A DNA stretch of 64,000 bases from Candidatus Ruminococcus avistercoris (GTDB lineage Bacteria; Bacillota; Clostridia; Lachnospirales; Lachnospiraceae). This document shows positions 33,024 through 42,219 of this stretch, piece by piece (within the stretch, counting starts at the first letter, position 1; every line of letters begins with the position of its first letter). Below the pieces are notes generated by a model. That model saw only the letters and a program-made list of their open reading frames with translations. It was not told the origin of the DNA and did not search any database. The stretch spans positions 39,268 to 103,267 of the forward strand of contig DWVJ01000008.1 in assembly GCA_019120315.1 (NCBI GenBank), read 5' to 3'. The translations under genes and the position numbers were made by a program.

Positions 33024-34307
33024 ATGAAAGCATATCAGGAATTAAGCAGGGAAGAGCTTCTGGCGCTGAAGCAGGAGCTGGAAAAAGAGTTTGAAGAGGT
33101 AAAAGGCAAAGGATTGCAGCTGGATATGTCCAGAGGAAAACCCGCCAAGGCGCAGCTGGATCTGAGCAATGGCATGATGGATGTTCTCAACAGCAGTTCT
33201 GATATGGTCTGCGAAGCAGGCGTAGACTGCAGAAACTACGGTGTGCTGGATGGTATCCCGGAGGCGCGGAAGCTTCTGGCCGATATGTCCGAGGTGCCGG
33301 AGAAGAACATTTTAATTTACGGAAACTCCAGTCTCAGCATTATGTTTGATACAGTTGCCCGTTCCATGACCCAGGGCGTTATGGGAAGTACCCCCTGGTC
33401 TAAACTGGACAAGGTAAAATTCCTGTGTCCTGTTCCGGGATATGACCGTCATTTTGCGGTGACGGAATATTTTGGCATTGAGATGATCAATGTTCCCATG
33501 CTTCCTACCGGCCCAGATATGGATATAGTGGAAAAGCTGGTGGCTGAAGACGAGGCCATCAAGGGAATCTGGTGCGTACCAAAATATCAGAATCCCACCG
33601 GTATTTCTTTTTCCGACGAGACAGTCAGAAGATTTGCCCATCTGAAACCGGCTGCCAAAGACTTCCGTATTTTCTGGGATAACGCTTACTCCATTCACCA
33701 TCTGTATGACGATGATCAGGATGTGATCCTGGAACTTCTGACGGAATGTGAGAAAGCAGGAAATCCGGATATGGTTTATAAATTTATCTCCACTTCCAAG
33801 GTAAGCTTCCCCGGTTCCGGTATCGCGGCGCTGGCTGCTTCCGAGGCAAACCTGGCGGAGGCCAAGAAATACATGTTCTATCAGACGATCGGCCATGACA
33901 AGCTGAATCAGCTGCGCCATGTGAGATTCTTCAAGGACATCAACGGAATGCGGGAGCATATGAAGAAACATGCACAGATTCTGCGCCCCAAATTTGAGAC
34001 GGTGATCTCCGTTCTGGAAAATGAGCTGGGAGGACTGGGAATCGGTTCCTGGAGTAAACCAAAGGGAGGATACTTTATTTCCTTTGACGCAATGGAAGGC
34101 TGTGCGAAAGCCATCGTTGCCAAGGCCAAAGAGGCCGGGCTGATCATGACGGGAGCCGGTGCGACCTTCCCCTACGGCAAGGATCCCAAAGACAGCAATA
34201 TCCGTATCGCGCCGTCCTTCCCCACACCGGAAGAACTGGCGGTGGCTGCGCAGATCTTCGTGCTGAGCGTGAAACTGATCAGCGTGGAAAAACTGCTGGA
34301 GAAATAG
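33024..34307 (+). CDS. Class I/II PLP-dependent aminotransferase (MocR-type family)
   Basis: A 427-residue aminotransferase of the PF12897 type found widely in Firmicutes. It begins with a helical segment (L-S-R-E-E-L-L-A-L-K), then L-D-M-S-R-G-K-P, Y-G-N-S-S-L-S near 100, N-P-T-G near 190, D-N-A-Y-S near 215, and the PLP lysine in I-S-T-S-K-V-S-F-P-G-S-G (about 255). Such enzymes are usually called aspartate or alanine aminotransferases; the substrate is not determined here. AAGGAGG precedes the ATG. Confidence 0.88.
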   Translation: MKAYQELSREELLALKQELEKEFEEVKGKGLQLDMSRGKPAKAQLDLSNGMMDVLNSSSDMVCEAGVDCRNYGVLDGIPEARKLLADMSEVPEKNILIYGNSSLSIMFDTVARSMTQGVMGSTPWSKLDKVKFLCPVPGYDRHFAVTEYFGIEMINVPMLPTGPDMDIVEKLVAEDEAIKGIWCVPKYQNPTGISFSDETVRRFAHLKPAAKDFRIFWDNAYSIHHLYDDDQDVILELLTECEKAGNPDMVYKFISTSKVSFPGSGIAALAASEANLAEAKKYMFYQTIGHDKLNQLRHVRFFKDINGMREHMKKHAQILRPKFETVISVLENELGGLGIGSWSKPKGGYFISFDAMEGCAKAIVAKAKEAGLIMTGAGATFPYGKDPKDSNIRIAPSFPTPEELAVAAQIFVLSVKLISVEKLLEK

Positions 34308-34352
34308 TAATTTGAAGCTGGCATCAAATATAAAAAAAATATTAAAAAACTA

Positions 34353-34386
34353 AGGAGTTTTTGTGAATTCAAAAACTCCTATTTTA
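34353..34386 (+). terminator. Intrinsic terminator after the aminotransferase gene
   Basis: AGGAGTTTTTG and CAAAAACTCCT form a perfect 11-bp stem with a 6-base loop, followed by ATTTTAAA. Confidence 0.72.
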
Positions 34387-34392
34387 AACCCC

Positions 34393-34421
34393 TTTACCAG
34401 TGTTCGATTCAGTGCTAAAAT
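34393..34421 (+). promoter_or_regulatory. Predicted promoter of the L,D-transpeptidase gene
   Basis: TTTACC (34393-34398) and TAAAAT (34416-34421) with a 17-bp spacer, just downstream of the terminator. Confidence 0.55.
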
Positions 34422-34467
34422 AAGAAGAACTGTAAATAAACAGGAAAATAAAGTAAGGGAAGAAGAA

Positions 34468-35859
34468 ATGAAAGACAAACGGAAAGCAAGGAAAATCGTT
34501 CTTGGAGTTTTAATCGGTTATGTGATAATCATGCTGATTGGTTATCTGGGCATTTCCTTTTATTATTCCAGTCATTTTTTTGAAGGGTCTGCAATTAACG
34601 GAATTGACTGCAGTAATTTGACAGTGGATCAGGTAAAGGACAAAGTAATCGAAGAGATCAACAGCTATACGCTGAAGATTGAAGAACGGGGAGGAACGAC
34701 GGAAACCATCATGGCGCCTCAGGTGAAGTTAACTTATGTGGACGACAACCGGGTGGACGAGCTGATGGATGAACAGGAGCAGTTCAAATGGCCCCTTTCT
34801 TTTTCAAAGAGCAAATCCTATGAGATGGCGGCCAACACCACCTTTGACGAAGCGGCTGTGGATGAGGTGATGGATAATATGAGCTGTTTCCAGAAAGAGA
34901 ACATCGTGGAACCGGAAAATGCCCGTATCGAAGAGACGGAAAACGGTTATGAGATCGTTCCGGAAGTAATGGGAACCAAACTGGACCGGGAAAAGGTTAA
35001 GGCGGCAATCATCGACGCCATTGAAGAGGGAAAGACGCAGATTTCCCTGGAAGAGCTGGGATGCTATGAAGATCCCACTATTTTAAGCGATGATGAGAAT
35101 CTCAACGCTCAGCTGGAAAGTCTGAACAAGATGACGGCGGCGAACATCACCTATACCTTCGGTTCCCGTTCCGAGGTGGTGGACCGCAGCGTGATCCGTG
35201 ACTGGCTGGTGCAGGGAGAGGACGGCAGCTATACGCTGGATACCGATAAAGTATCGGAGTATGTCAGACAGCTGGGTCTGAAATACGATACCTTCGGTCT
35301 GGAGCATGAATTTACCAAGCATGACGGAACGAAAATAACACTGGCTGCAGGGGGAGATTACGGCTGGTGCATCAATAAGACGGCTACTACGGACGCGCTG
35401 ATCCAGGCCATCAATGACGGCGTGGTGGAGTCCAGAGAGCCGGTTTATCTCTATACGGCCAAAAGCCGGGAGGAGAATGACATCGGCGATACCTATGTGG
35501 AAATCAGTATTCAGGAGCAGCGGATGTGGTGCTATAAAGACGGACAGCAGATCGTGGATACCCCGGTGGTGACGGGAAATGTATCCAGAGGATTTGATAC
35601 TCCTTCCAACGGCGTCTGGGCGATTGATGCCAAGAAACAGGACGCTATTTTGGAGGGGGAAGGCTACGCTTCGCCGGTAACCTTCTGGCTGCCGTTCAAC
35701 GGCAATGTGGGTATTCATGACGCAGACCGCTGGAGAAGCGAGTACGGCGGTGAGATCTACAAGACCAACGGATCTCACGGATGTGTAAATACGCCGTATG
35801 AAAATGCAGAAAAGATATTCAATGCGGTGGATATCGGCACAGCGGTTGTCGTATATTAA
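34468..35859 (+). CDS. L,D-transpeptidase with peptidoglycan-binding domain
   Basis: A 463-residue single-pass membrane protein. A cytoplasmic basic start (KDKRKARK) and one membrane helix (about 10-32) precede one or two PG_binding_4-like domains (about 60-330; I-N-G-I-D-C-S-N-L-T start). The C-terminal YkuD domain ends with G-I-H-D-A-D-R-W-R and the catalytic S-H-G-C-V-N (Cys439). It makes 3-3 or related crosslinks in peptidoglycan. ATG 34468 with GGGAAG upstream is chosen over an ATG at 34363 that lies inside the terminator. Confidence 0.9.
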   Translation: MKDKRKARKIVLGVLIGYVIIMLIGYLGISFYYSSHFFEGSAINGIDCSNLTVDQVKDKVIEEINSYTLKIEERGGTTETIMAPQVKLTYVDDNRVDELMDEQEQFKWPLSFSKSKSYEMAANTTFDEAAVDEVMDNMSCFQKENIVEPENARIEETENGYEIVPEVMGTKLDREKVKAAIIDAIEEGKTQISLEELGCYEDPTILSDDENLNAQLESLNKMTAANITYTFGSRSEVVDRSVIRDWLVQGEDGSYTLDTDKVSEYVRQLGLKYDTFGLEHEFTKHDGTKITLAAGGDYGWCINKTATTDALIQAINDGVVESREPVYLYTAKSREENDIGDTYVEISIQEQRMWCYKDGQQIVDTPVVTGNVSRGFDTPSNGVWAIDAKKQDAILEGEGYASPVTFWLPFNGNVGIHDADRWRSEYGGEIYKTNGSHGCVNTPYENAEKIFNAVDIGTAVVVY

Positions 35860-35892
35860 TCAGACAGCAGATACATATAAAGGAGCAGACGT

Positions 35893-36927
35893 ATGAAAAT
35901 TGTAGTTTTGGCAGGCGGAATCAGCACGGAGAGAGAGGTGTCCATCGTATCAGGCACCATGGTCTGTCGGGCGCTCAGGAAACGGGGACATCAGGCGATT
36001 TTGCTGGATGTGTTTTTCGGGAAAGAAGATATCCGTCCGGAGGAGGCGTTCGTCTCAGAGTATGATCCGGAAGCGGAAGCGGAATATATCCGTTCCTTTA
36101 ACGGACAGGCGGAAGCGGCCCGGGAAGAAAAGAGAGATTTCTTCGGACCAAACGTGATCGCCCTGTGTAAATGTGCCGATGTGGTATTCCTGGCGCTGCA
36201 CGGGGAAAACGGAGAAAACGGAAAAGTTCAGGCGGCTTTTGATCTGCTCCATATCCGCTATACGGGAACCGGCCATTTAAGCAGCGCAATGGCCATGGAC
36301 AAAGGTTTATCCAAGAAACTTCTCAAGGCGGCCGGCGTACCGGTGCCGGAAGGCGTGGTGTTAAAATCCGGGGAAGAGCGCAGGACGCCAGAGGATCTGA
36401 ACATGAAGTATCCGGTGGTGGTCAAACCCTGCTGCGGCGGTTCCAGCGTGGGAGTATTTATCGTAAATTCCGAAGAAGAATATGAAAAAGCGCTGGATGA
36501 GGCTTTCGGATATGAGGATGAGGTTGTGGTGGAAGACTACATCCGAGGCCGGGAGTTTTCTGTAGGAGTGGTGGATGGCGCCGTCTATCCGGTGATTGAG
36601 ATTGCTCCCAAAGAAGGATTTTATGATTATAAAAACAAGTATACGGCCGGCAGTACGGTGGAAACCTGTCCGGCGCAGATCTCCGGGGACAAAACCAGAC
36701 AGATGCAAAAGTTTGCGGCCATGGCCAGCCAGGCTTTGATGGTGGAGGGATACGCCAGATGGGATTTCCTGATGGACGGGGGGGGAAATCTTTACTGCCT
36801 GGAGGGAAATACCCTTCCGGGTATGACGCCCACCAGCCTTTTGCCGCAGGAAGCGGCTGCGCTGGGAATCTCATTTGAGCAGCTGTGCGAGCTGCTGGTG
36901 CAGGTCTCTTTGAAAAAATACGAATAA
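35893..36927 (+). CDS. ddl: D-alanine-D-alanine ligase family protein
   Basis: A 344-residue ATP-grasp ligase joining two D-Ala for peptidoglycan precursors. Features: V-L-A-G-G-I-S-T-E-R-E-V-S at the N-terminus, L-H-G-E-N-G-E-N-G substrate loop, P-V-V-V-K-P-C-C-G-G-S-S-V-G ATP loop, and the C-terminal E-G-N-T-L-P-G-M-T. AAAGGAG lies before the ATG. MurF, the enzyme that uses its product, follows 14 bases later, so they form a unit. Some family members serve other amino acids; the MurF neighbour supports D-Ala-D-Ala. Confidence 0.88.
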   Translation: MKIVVLAGGISTEREVSIVSGTMVCRALRKRGHQAILLDVFFGKEDIRPEEAFVSEYDPEAEAEYIRSFNGQAEAAREEKRDFFGPNVIALCKCADVVFLALHGENGENGKVQAAFDLLHIRYTGTGHLSSAMAMDKGLSKKLLKAAGVPVPEGVVLKSGEERRTPEDLNMKYPVVVKPCCGGSSVGVFIVNSEEEYEKALDEAFGYEDEVVVEDYIRGREFSVGVVDGAVYPVIEIAPKEGFYDYKNKYTAGSTVETCPAQISGDKTRQMQKFAAMASQALMVEGYARWDFLMDGGGNLYCLEGNTLPGMTPTSLLPQEAAALGISFEQLCELLVQVSLKKYE

Positions 36928-36940
36928 AGTTGGAGAACAT

Positions 36941-38314
36941 ATGAAGAATTTAACGTTGCGCAATATTGCTTTTGCCTGCCGGGGCACGTATCACGGACCG
37001 GAAGAGATGATGGATACAGAGGTAGAAAGCATTACCACTGACAGCAGGAAGGCTTCCGAGGACTGCCTGTTCGTACCCATCGTGGGCGCGCGCTCTGACG
37101 GTCATGATTTCATCGGCCAGGTGATGGAGAAAGGGGCGCTGTGCACCCTTTCAGAGAAGGAGCTGCCAGGGGAGGCGCACCCCTGGATCCGGGTGGATTC
37201 CTCTTTGCAGGCAGTAAAAGACATCGCGGAATTTTATCTGAAGCAGCTGGCGATCCCCGTGGTGGGAATCACCGGAAGTGTGGGAAAAACCAGCACCAAG
37301 GAAATGGTTGCCGCGGTGCTTTCTCAAAAGTATCGGGTGCTGAAAACCCAGGGGAATTTCAACAATGAACTGGGACTGCCGCTGACGGTTTTCCGGCTGC
37401 GGGAGGAGGACGAAATCGCCGTGCTGGAGATGGGTATCAGCGATTTTGAGGAGATGCACCGCCTGGCAAGAATCGCCCGGCCGGATACCTGTGTGATCAC
37501 CAATATCGGTTACTGTCATCTGGAGAATCTGAAATCTCTGGACGGCGTGCTGAAAGCCAAGACAGAGATGTTTGATTATATGAAGGAAGATGGATGCGCG
37601 GTTTTAAACGGAGATGACGAAAAACTGCGCACCGTAAAGACGGTAAAGGGAAAGAGCCCGGTCTTTTTCGGCGTCGATACGCCCTGCGATTTCTATGCGG
37701 ATCAGATTGTCAATCTGGGCCTGGAGGGCGTGTCCTGCCGCCTGCATACGGATATCGGCGCTGTGGATGTGAAAATTCCCACGCCGGGCGAGCATACGGT
37801 GTACAATGCCCTGGCGGGAGCGGCTGTGGGCAGACTTTATCATCTGTCTCTGGAAGAGATCAAAAGGGGAATTGAAAATCCGGAGCGGGTAAGCGGGCGT
37901 TTCCGTATTATCCAAAAGGCGGATTATACCATCATCGACGACTGTTACAATGCCAATCCCGTATCTATGAAAGCCTCCCTGCGGGTGCTGCAGGACGCTT
38001 CCGGCAGAAAAGCGGCTGTGCTGGGAGATATGGGGGAGCTTGGAGCTGATGAGGAAGATTTGCATCGTCAGGTGGGAGTTTTCGCAGCCTCCTGTGATAT
38101 TCAGCTTCTGGTCTGTGTGGGAAAACTGAGCTGTCATATGGCTCAGGCGGCCCGTGAAACAAATCCGAATCTGCGAGTGGTTTACATAAAAGATCTGGAA
38201 GAACTGGAAAAGAGGCTTCCCACACTGCTTGAGAAGGGTGATACCATTCTCATCAAAGCGTCTCATTTTATGCAGTTTGACAAAGTGGTGTCCTGGTTTG
38301 CGAAAACAGAATAG
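36941..38314 (+). CDS. murF: UDP-MurNAc-tripeptide-D-Ala-D-Ala ligase
   Basis: A 457-residue Mur ligase that adds D-Ala-D-Ala to the UDP-MurNAc-tripeptide. The ATP loop is G-I-T-G-S-V-G-K-T-S-T-K at residues 109-120; Q-G-N-F-N-N-E-L-G-L-P, A-V-L-E-M-G and D-D-C-Y-N-A-N-P are typical of MurF. The C-terminal domain has L-G-D-M-G-E-L-G. It follows the Ddl gene and ends at a terminator shared with the convergent plsC gene. Confidence 0.93.
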   Translation: MKNLTLRNIAFACRGTYHGPEEMMDTEVESITTDSRKASEDCLFVPIVGARSDGHDFIGQVMEKGALCTLSEKELPGEAHPWIRVDSSLQAVKDIAEFYLKQLAIPVVGITGSVGKTSTKEMVAAVLSQKYRVLKTQGNFNNELGLPLTVFRLREEDEIAVLEMGISDFEEMHRLARIARPDTCVITNIGYCHLENLKSLDGVLKAKTEMFDYMKEDGCAVLNGDDEKLRTVKTVKGKSPVFFGVDTPCDFYADQIVNLGLEGVSCRLHTDIGAVDVKIPTPGEHTVYNALAGAAVGRLYHLSLEEIKRGIENPERVSGRFRIIQKADYTIIDDCYNANPVSMKASLRVLQDASGRKAAVLGDMGELGADEEDLHRQVGVFAASCDIQLLVCVGKLSCHMAQAARETNPNLRVVYIKDLEELEKRLPTLLEKGDTILIKASHFMQFDKVVSWFAKTE

Positions 38315-38321
38315 AGAAAAG

Positions 38322-38365
38322 AAAATGCTTCACTGGCAGTTTTACAGCAGTGAAGCATTTTTTTT
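38322..38365. terminator. Bidirectional terminator between murF and plsC
   Basis: AAAATGCTTCACTG and CAGTGAAGCATTTT form a 14-bp perfect stem with a 12-base loop and a T-tract. The stem contains the last codons and stop of plsC, so that gene's 3' end is part of the hairpin. Confidence 0.85.
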
Positions 38366-39082
38366 CAGCGTTTCGGATATGATGTTCTGCACGTAAGGAC
38401 CGATGTGGCGCTGTTCTTCCCGGGAAAGGTGGGTAGGAAACACGGCTGCGCCGTATTCCAGCACGACATGAACCGGTTTTACCCGGGGAAACTGGGTCTC
38501 AAAAATGCGATCCGTGTTATTCAGAGAAACCGGAATGATGGGACAGCCGCTTTTGATGGCCAGTTTGAAGCTTCCTTCATGAAAAGGAAGCAGATCCTCA
38601 CAGGATTCATTTTTATTGCGTGTTCCCTCCGGAAAGATAAATACGGAAATACCCCGTTTGATCTGATCGATACCGGCAAGGATGGTTTTCAGGCCTTCTT
38701 TGATATTTTTACGGTCCAGGAACAGACAATGCAGATAGATCATCCACACATTGAGCAGGGGAACTTTGCGGATCTCCTTTTTTGCCACGTAGCCGGTCAG
38801 GCCGGGACAGCGGGCATAGGTGATGATGATGTCGAAAAAACTCCTGTGGTTCCCCACATAAAGCACAGCCTGATCCTTGGGAACGTTCTCTTCTCCGATT
38901 ACGGTGACTTTCACTCCGGAGACCAGCAGCATCAGTTTGAATACACCCTGGATGATACGCAGAGAACTGATATCCTTAGCGTAAGGATTGAATTTTCCGA
39001 TGATCCACTCCACCAGCATCAGAGGAATGGACAGAATCAGGTATCCGACGACTATGGCCATGATAATAATGGTTCTGATCAT
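38342..39082 (-). CDS. plsC: 1-acyl-sn-glycerol-3-phosphate acyltransferase
   Basis: A 246-residue membrane-associated acyltransferase making phosphatidic acid. The N-terminus is a membrane helix; the catalytic H-x4-D is H79...D84 in G-N-H-R-S-F-F-D, and F-P-E-G-T-R-N is block III. Its coding end forms part of the convergent terminator. Paralogues acting on other acceptors exist, but this is the usual assignment. Confidence 0.88.
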   Translation of the reverse strand: MIRTIIIMAIVVGYLILSIPLMLVEWIIGKFNPYAKDISSLRIIQGVFKLMLLVSGVKVTVIGEENVPKDQAVLYVGNHRSFFDIIITYARCPGLTGYVAKKEIRKVPLLNVWMIYLHCLFLDRKNIKEGLKTILAGIDQIKRGISVFIFPEGTRNKNESCEDLLPFHEGSFKLAIKSGCPIIPVSLNNTDRIFETQFPRVKPVHVVLEYGAAVFPTHLSREEQRHIGPYVQNIISETLKKNASLL

Positions 39083-39202
39083 AAATCCACCTCATAGAAA
39101 TGTCATATTTTGTCTGGTATTCTTTCTAATTATACAGAAAGCAGAATGTTACTGCAAGAGATTTCATAAACTGAAATTAAAATGAAACGACGGGAGAGGA
39201 AG

Positions 39203-39616
39203 ATGAAAAGAGCGGGACAGATTTTGTGGATACTGCTGCTTTCTCTTTGCATAGCCGGCTGCGGAATCCGTAGCATGAGCGGGCAGGAAGAACAGGAGCT
39301 GGATTATACGGTGGTGAAGGAAGAAAATATTCCGGACGAGGTGAGGGATATTTTGCAGGAACACAAAGGGGAAAAGTTTCAGATGACATATCAGAGCGAG
39401 GATTATCTTTATATTATGGTGGGGTACGGTCTGCAAAACTCCGGCGGCTACAGCATTGCAGTGGAAGGGCTGACGCTGGCAGGCGAGGGTATCTGCTGTG
39501 AGACACGGCTTCTGGGGCCGGACGGAGGGGAAGAACTTACCACGGCGGTATCCTATCCTTATATCGTGATCAAAACGGAGTACCGGGACGCTCCGGTTTT
39601 GTTCCGGGAGTCATAA
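39203..39616 (+). CDS. PrcB-like lipoprotein
   Basis: A 137-residue lipoprotein. Signal and lipobox are L-L-S-L-C-I-A-G-C with Cys near residue 19. The mature part (about 50-135) resembles the PrcB C-terminal domain, with Y-L-Y-I-M-V-G-Y-G-L-Q-N-S-G-G-Y-S-I and ending Y-P-Y-I-V-I-K-T-E. The ATG at 39203 has GGGAGAGG upstream and beats the ATG at 39182. Function unknown. Confidence 0.68.
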   Translation: MKRAGQILWILLLSLCIAGCGIRSMSGQEEQELDYTVVKEENIPDEVRDILQEHKGEKFQMTYQSEDYLYIMVGYGLQNSGGYSIAVEGLTLAGEGICCETRLLGPDGGEELTTAVSYPYIVIKTEYRDAPVLFRES

Positions 39617-39668
39617 AGAGAGGATACGCCGCATAGAATAAAAAAAACTGTGTAAGGAGAGAACATCC

Positions 39669-41231
39669 GTGGAACTGATTAAAAAAAATTTTCATATGCT
39701 GAGCCGCAAAAGCGAGGCGGTGAATCAGGTCACTTTTGATGAAGATTATAACGTACCGGATACAAAGCCGGATGTGGGCCGGATGATACAGAAAAAGGGA
39801 GAAGTGGTTATAGAGGATGTGGAAGTCAGCGAAGGCCAGGCCAATATCCGCGGAAATCTGAAATTTTATCTGCTGTATGTCGGCGAAGGAGACGACAACC
39901 GCGTTTACAGTCTGACCGGGGAACTGGCCATCGATGAGATCCTGCATCTGCAGGGATTGGAAAGCGGCGATAAAATCTGTCTCAAATGGGAGATTGAAGA
40001 TCTGAGTCTTCACGTGATCAATTCCAGAAAGCTGAATGCAAAGGCGCTGGTTTCTTTTGAGGCGGCGGTGGATGAGCTGATGCAGGTGCAGATTCCCATA
40101 GAAATCAAAGAGGCGGCCGATGTATCCAGAAAAATGAAAAATATCCGCGTGCTGGGGCTGGGAGTACATAAAAAAGATACCCTTCGGCTGAAAAAGGAGA
40201 TTACGCTGGCCTCCAATAAACCGAATATTCATGAAATTTTGTGGAATGATATAGAGGTAAGAGGACTGGATATTCGCGCCGGGGCAGACAGCGTGGCGGT
40301 CAAGGGAGAACTTTTTGTGTTTGCTCTCTACAGCGCAGATGATGACAGCGATCCCCTACAATGGGTGGAGCAGGCGATTCCATTTTCGGAACATGTCGCC
40401 TGTCCCGGCTGTACTTTGGAGATGATCCCCAATATCGAAGCTTCCCTTTTGCAGACAACGGCTCAGGTAAAGCCGGATGTGGACGGAGAAGAGCGCATCC
40501 TGCAGGTGGAAGCGGTGCTGGAACTTGAGATGAAGATCTACCGGGAAGGAGAGTATACGCTGATTCAGGATGTTTACACACCCCATAGACAGTGTATACC
40601 TGTCCGGCAGGAACGGACGCTGGAAAGATTGCTGGTGAAAAATTATTCCAAATGCCGTGTTGCGGAACGGACTGCGCTGGAAGAACCGCGGGGAAAAGTT
40701 CTGCAGATCTGTCACAGTGACGGCAGTGTCAAAGTGGACAGCGCAGAGACAGTGAAAGACGGAATCCGGGTGGAGGGCATCATACAGGTACGAATCTTGT
40801 ATATCGTCAGCGACGACGATATGCCCTTCTACTCTGTGGAGACAGCGGTTCCCTTTTCTCATGTGGTGGAGGCCAGAGGAATCGATGATTCCTGCCGTAC
40901 CTGCCTGCGGGCAGATCTGGAACAGCTTTCCACCAGTATGGCCGACAGCAGCGATATCGAAATCAAGGCGGTGCTGAATCTGAACGCACTGGTGCTTGGA
41001 CGTATGACGGAAAATATCATGGTATCGGTGGAGGAAAAGGAAGTAGATCGAAAAGCCCGCAGCGCCATGCCGGGGATTCTCTGTTATCAGGTGCAGGAGG
41101 GCGACAGTTTGTGGGATATCGCCAGAACCTTTTGCACAACCATGGAAGAGATCAGCAGCCTCAACCAACTGGAAGGGGAGGAACTGACACCCGGCGCCTC
41201 TTTAATTCTGGTAAAAAGGGTGGAAGAATAG
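39669..41231 (+). CDS. DUF3794/LysM protein, SipL-like spore morphogenesis protein
   Basis: A 520-residue protein with repeated DUF3794 (SipL/SPOCS) domains over about residues 20-460 and a C-terminal LysM domain (about 473-517; Y-Q-V-Q-E-G-D-S-L-W-D-I-A). SipL of Clostridioides difficile has this layout and links the spore coat to the forespore through SpoIVA. The GTG start has AAGGAGAG upstream. With spore genes nearby this role is likely, though family members also occur with other roles. Confidence 0.78.
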   Translation: MELIKKNFHMLSRKSEAVNQVTFDEDYNVPDTKPDVGRMIQKKGEVVIEDVEVSEGQANIRGNLKFYLLYVGEGDDNRVYSLTGELAIDEILHLQGLESGDKICLKWEIEDLSLHVINSRKLNAKALVSFEAAVDELMQVQIPIEIKEAADVSRKMKNIRVLGLGVHKKDTLRLKKEITLASNKPNIHEILWNDIEVRGLDIRAGADSVAVKGELFVFALYSADDDSDPLQWVEQAIPFSEHVACPGCTLEMIPNIEASLLQTTAQVKPDVDGEERILQVEAVLELEMKIYREGEYTLIQDVYTPHRQCIPVRQERTLERLLVKNYSKCRVAERTALEEPRGKVLQICHSDGSVKVDSAETVKDGIRVEGIIQVRILYIVSDDDMPFYSVETAVPFSHVVEARGIDDSCRTCLRADLEQLSTSMADSSDIEIKAVLNLNALVLGRMTENIMVSVEEKEVDRKARSAMPGILCYQVQEGDSLWDIARTFCTTMEEISSLNQLEGEELTPGASLILVKRVEE

Positions 41232-41232
41232 G

Positions 41233-41262
41233 TTGACTTTCCCGAAGGAAATATAATATACT
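41233..41262 (+). promoter_or_regulatory. Predicted promoter of ispE
   Basis: TTGACT (41233-41238) and TATACT (41257-41262) with an 18-bp spacer. A TATAAT closer in has too short a spacer. Confidence 0.6.
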
Positions 41263-41301
41263 GTATACAAAGTACAAAAGAAAAACAAAGGAACGGTGAT
41301 T

Positions 41302-42219
41302 ATGCGGTTAAGAGCGCTGGCAAAGATAAATCTGGGACTGGATGTGCTGAGAAAAAGAGAAGACGGATATCATGAAGTGCGGATGGTTATGCAGACGATC
41401 CGCATGTATGATCAGTTGGATATTACCAGAAATATTCAGCCTGGGATTCATATTAAAACCAATCTTCCCTACCTTCCGGTCAATGAAAACAATCTGGTTT
41501 TCAAAGCGGCGAAGCTTTTGATGGATGAATTTCAGATCCAGGAAGGGCTGTCCATACAGCTGAAAAAAGTGATTCCTGTGTCCGCCGGCATGGCCGGGGG
41601 AAGTTCGGACGCTGCTGCTGCTCTGGTTGGGGTAAATAAGATATTTGCTCTGGGACTTTCCAGAAAGGAACTGATGGAACGGGGCAGACAGATCGGAGCG
41701 GATGTCCCCTACTGTGTGATGCGGGGGACGGCGCTGGCGGAGGGGATCGGCGAGATCCTGACGCCCTTGCCGCCGGTTCCACAGGGATATGTTTTGGTGG
41801 GAAAACCGGGCGTCAACGTATCTACCAAATTTGTGTACGGCAGGCTTGACGCGGCCAATCTGAAGGAGCATCCGGACATCGACGGCATGGTGGCGGCGCT
41901 GGGACAAAAAGATCTGCGTCAGGTGGCGGATAAGCTGGGTAACGTATTGGAGACTGTGACGGTGCCGGAGTATCCGGTTATCGATGAGATCAAGAAAAGT
42001 ATGGTGCGCTGGGGCGCGCTGAATGCTCTGATGAGCGGAAGTGGTCCCACGGTTTTCGGTCTGTTTGACGACAGGGAGAAGGCGGAATATGCCAGTGAGA
42101 AGCTAAAAAAGAGCAGACTGGTGAAGCAGAGCTTTCTCACTTCTTTTTATAACCTTCCGGACCGCGGCAGGATGGGCGGGAAAAATCCGGAAAATGGAGG
42201 AAATACAAATGACATCTGA
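41302..42219 (+). CDS. ispE: 4-diphosphocytidyl-2-C-methyl-D-erythritol kinase
   Basis: A 305-residue GHMP kinase of the MEP isoprenoid pathway. It has A-K-I-N-L-G-L-D-V at the N-terminus, the P-V-S-A-G-M-A-G-G-S-S-D-A-A-A ATP loop (about 93-107), and the C-terminal M-S-G-S-G-P-T-V-F-G. The ATG at 41302 has AAGGA 9 bases upstream; a GTG at 41296 is too close to it. It overlaps the GntR gene by 11 bases. Confidence 0.93.
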   Translation: MRLRALAKINLGLDVLRKREDGYHEVRMVMQTIRMYDQLDITRNIQPGIHIKTNLPYLPVNENNLVFKAAKLLMDEFQIQEGLSIQLKKVIPVSAGMAGGSSDAAAALVGVNKIFALGLSRKELMERGRQIGADVPYCVMRGTALAEGIGEILTPLPPVPQGYVLVGKPGVNVSTKFVYGRLDAANLKEHPDIDGMVAALGQKDLRQVADKLGNVLETVTVPEYPVIDEIKKSMVRWGALNALMSGSGPTVFGLFDDREKAEYASEKLKKSRLVKQSFLTSFYNLPDRGRMGGKNPENGGNTNDI

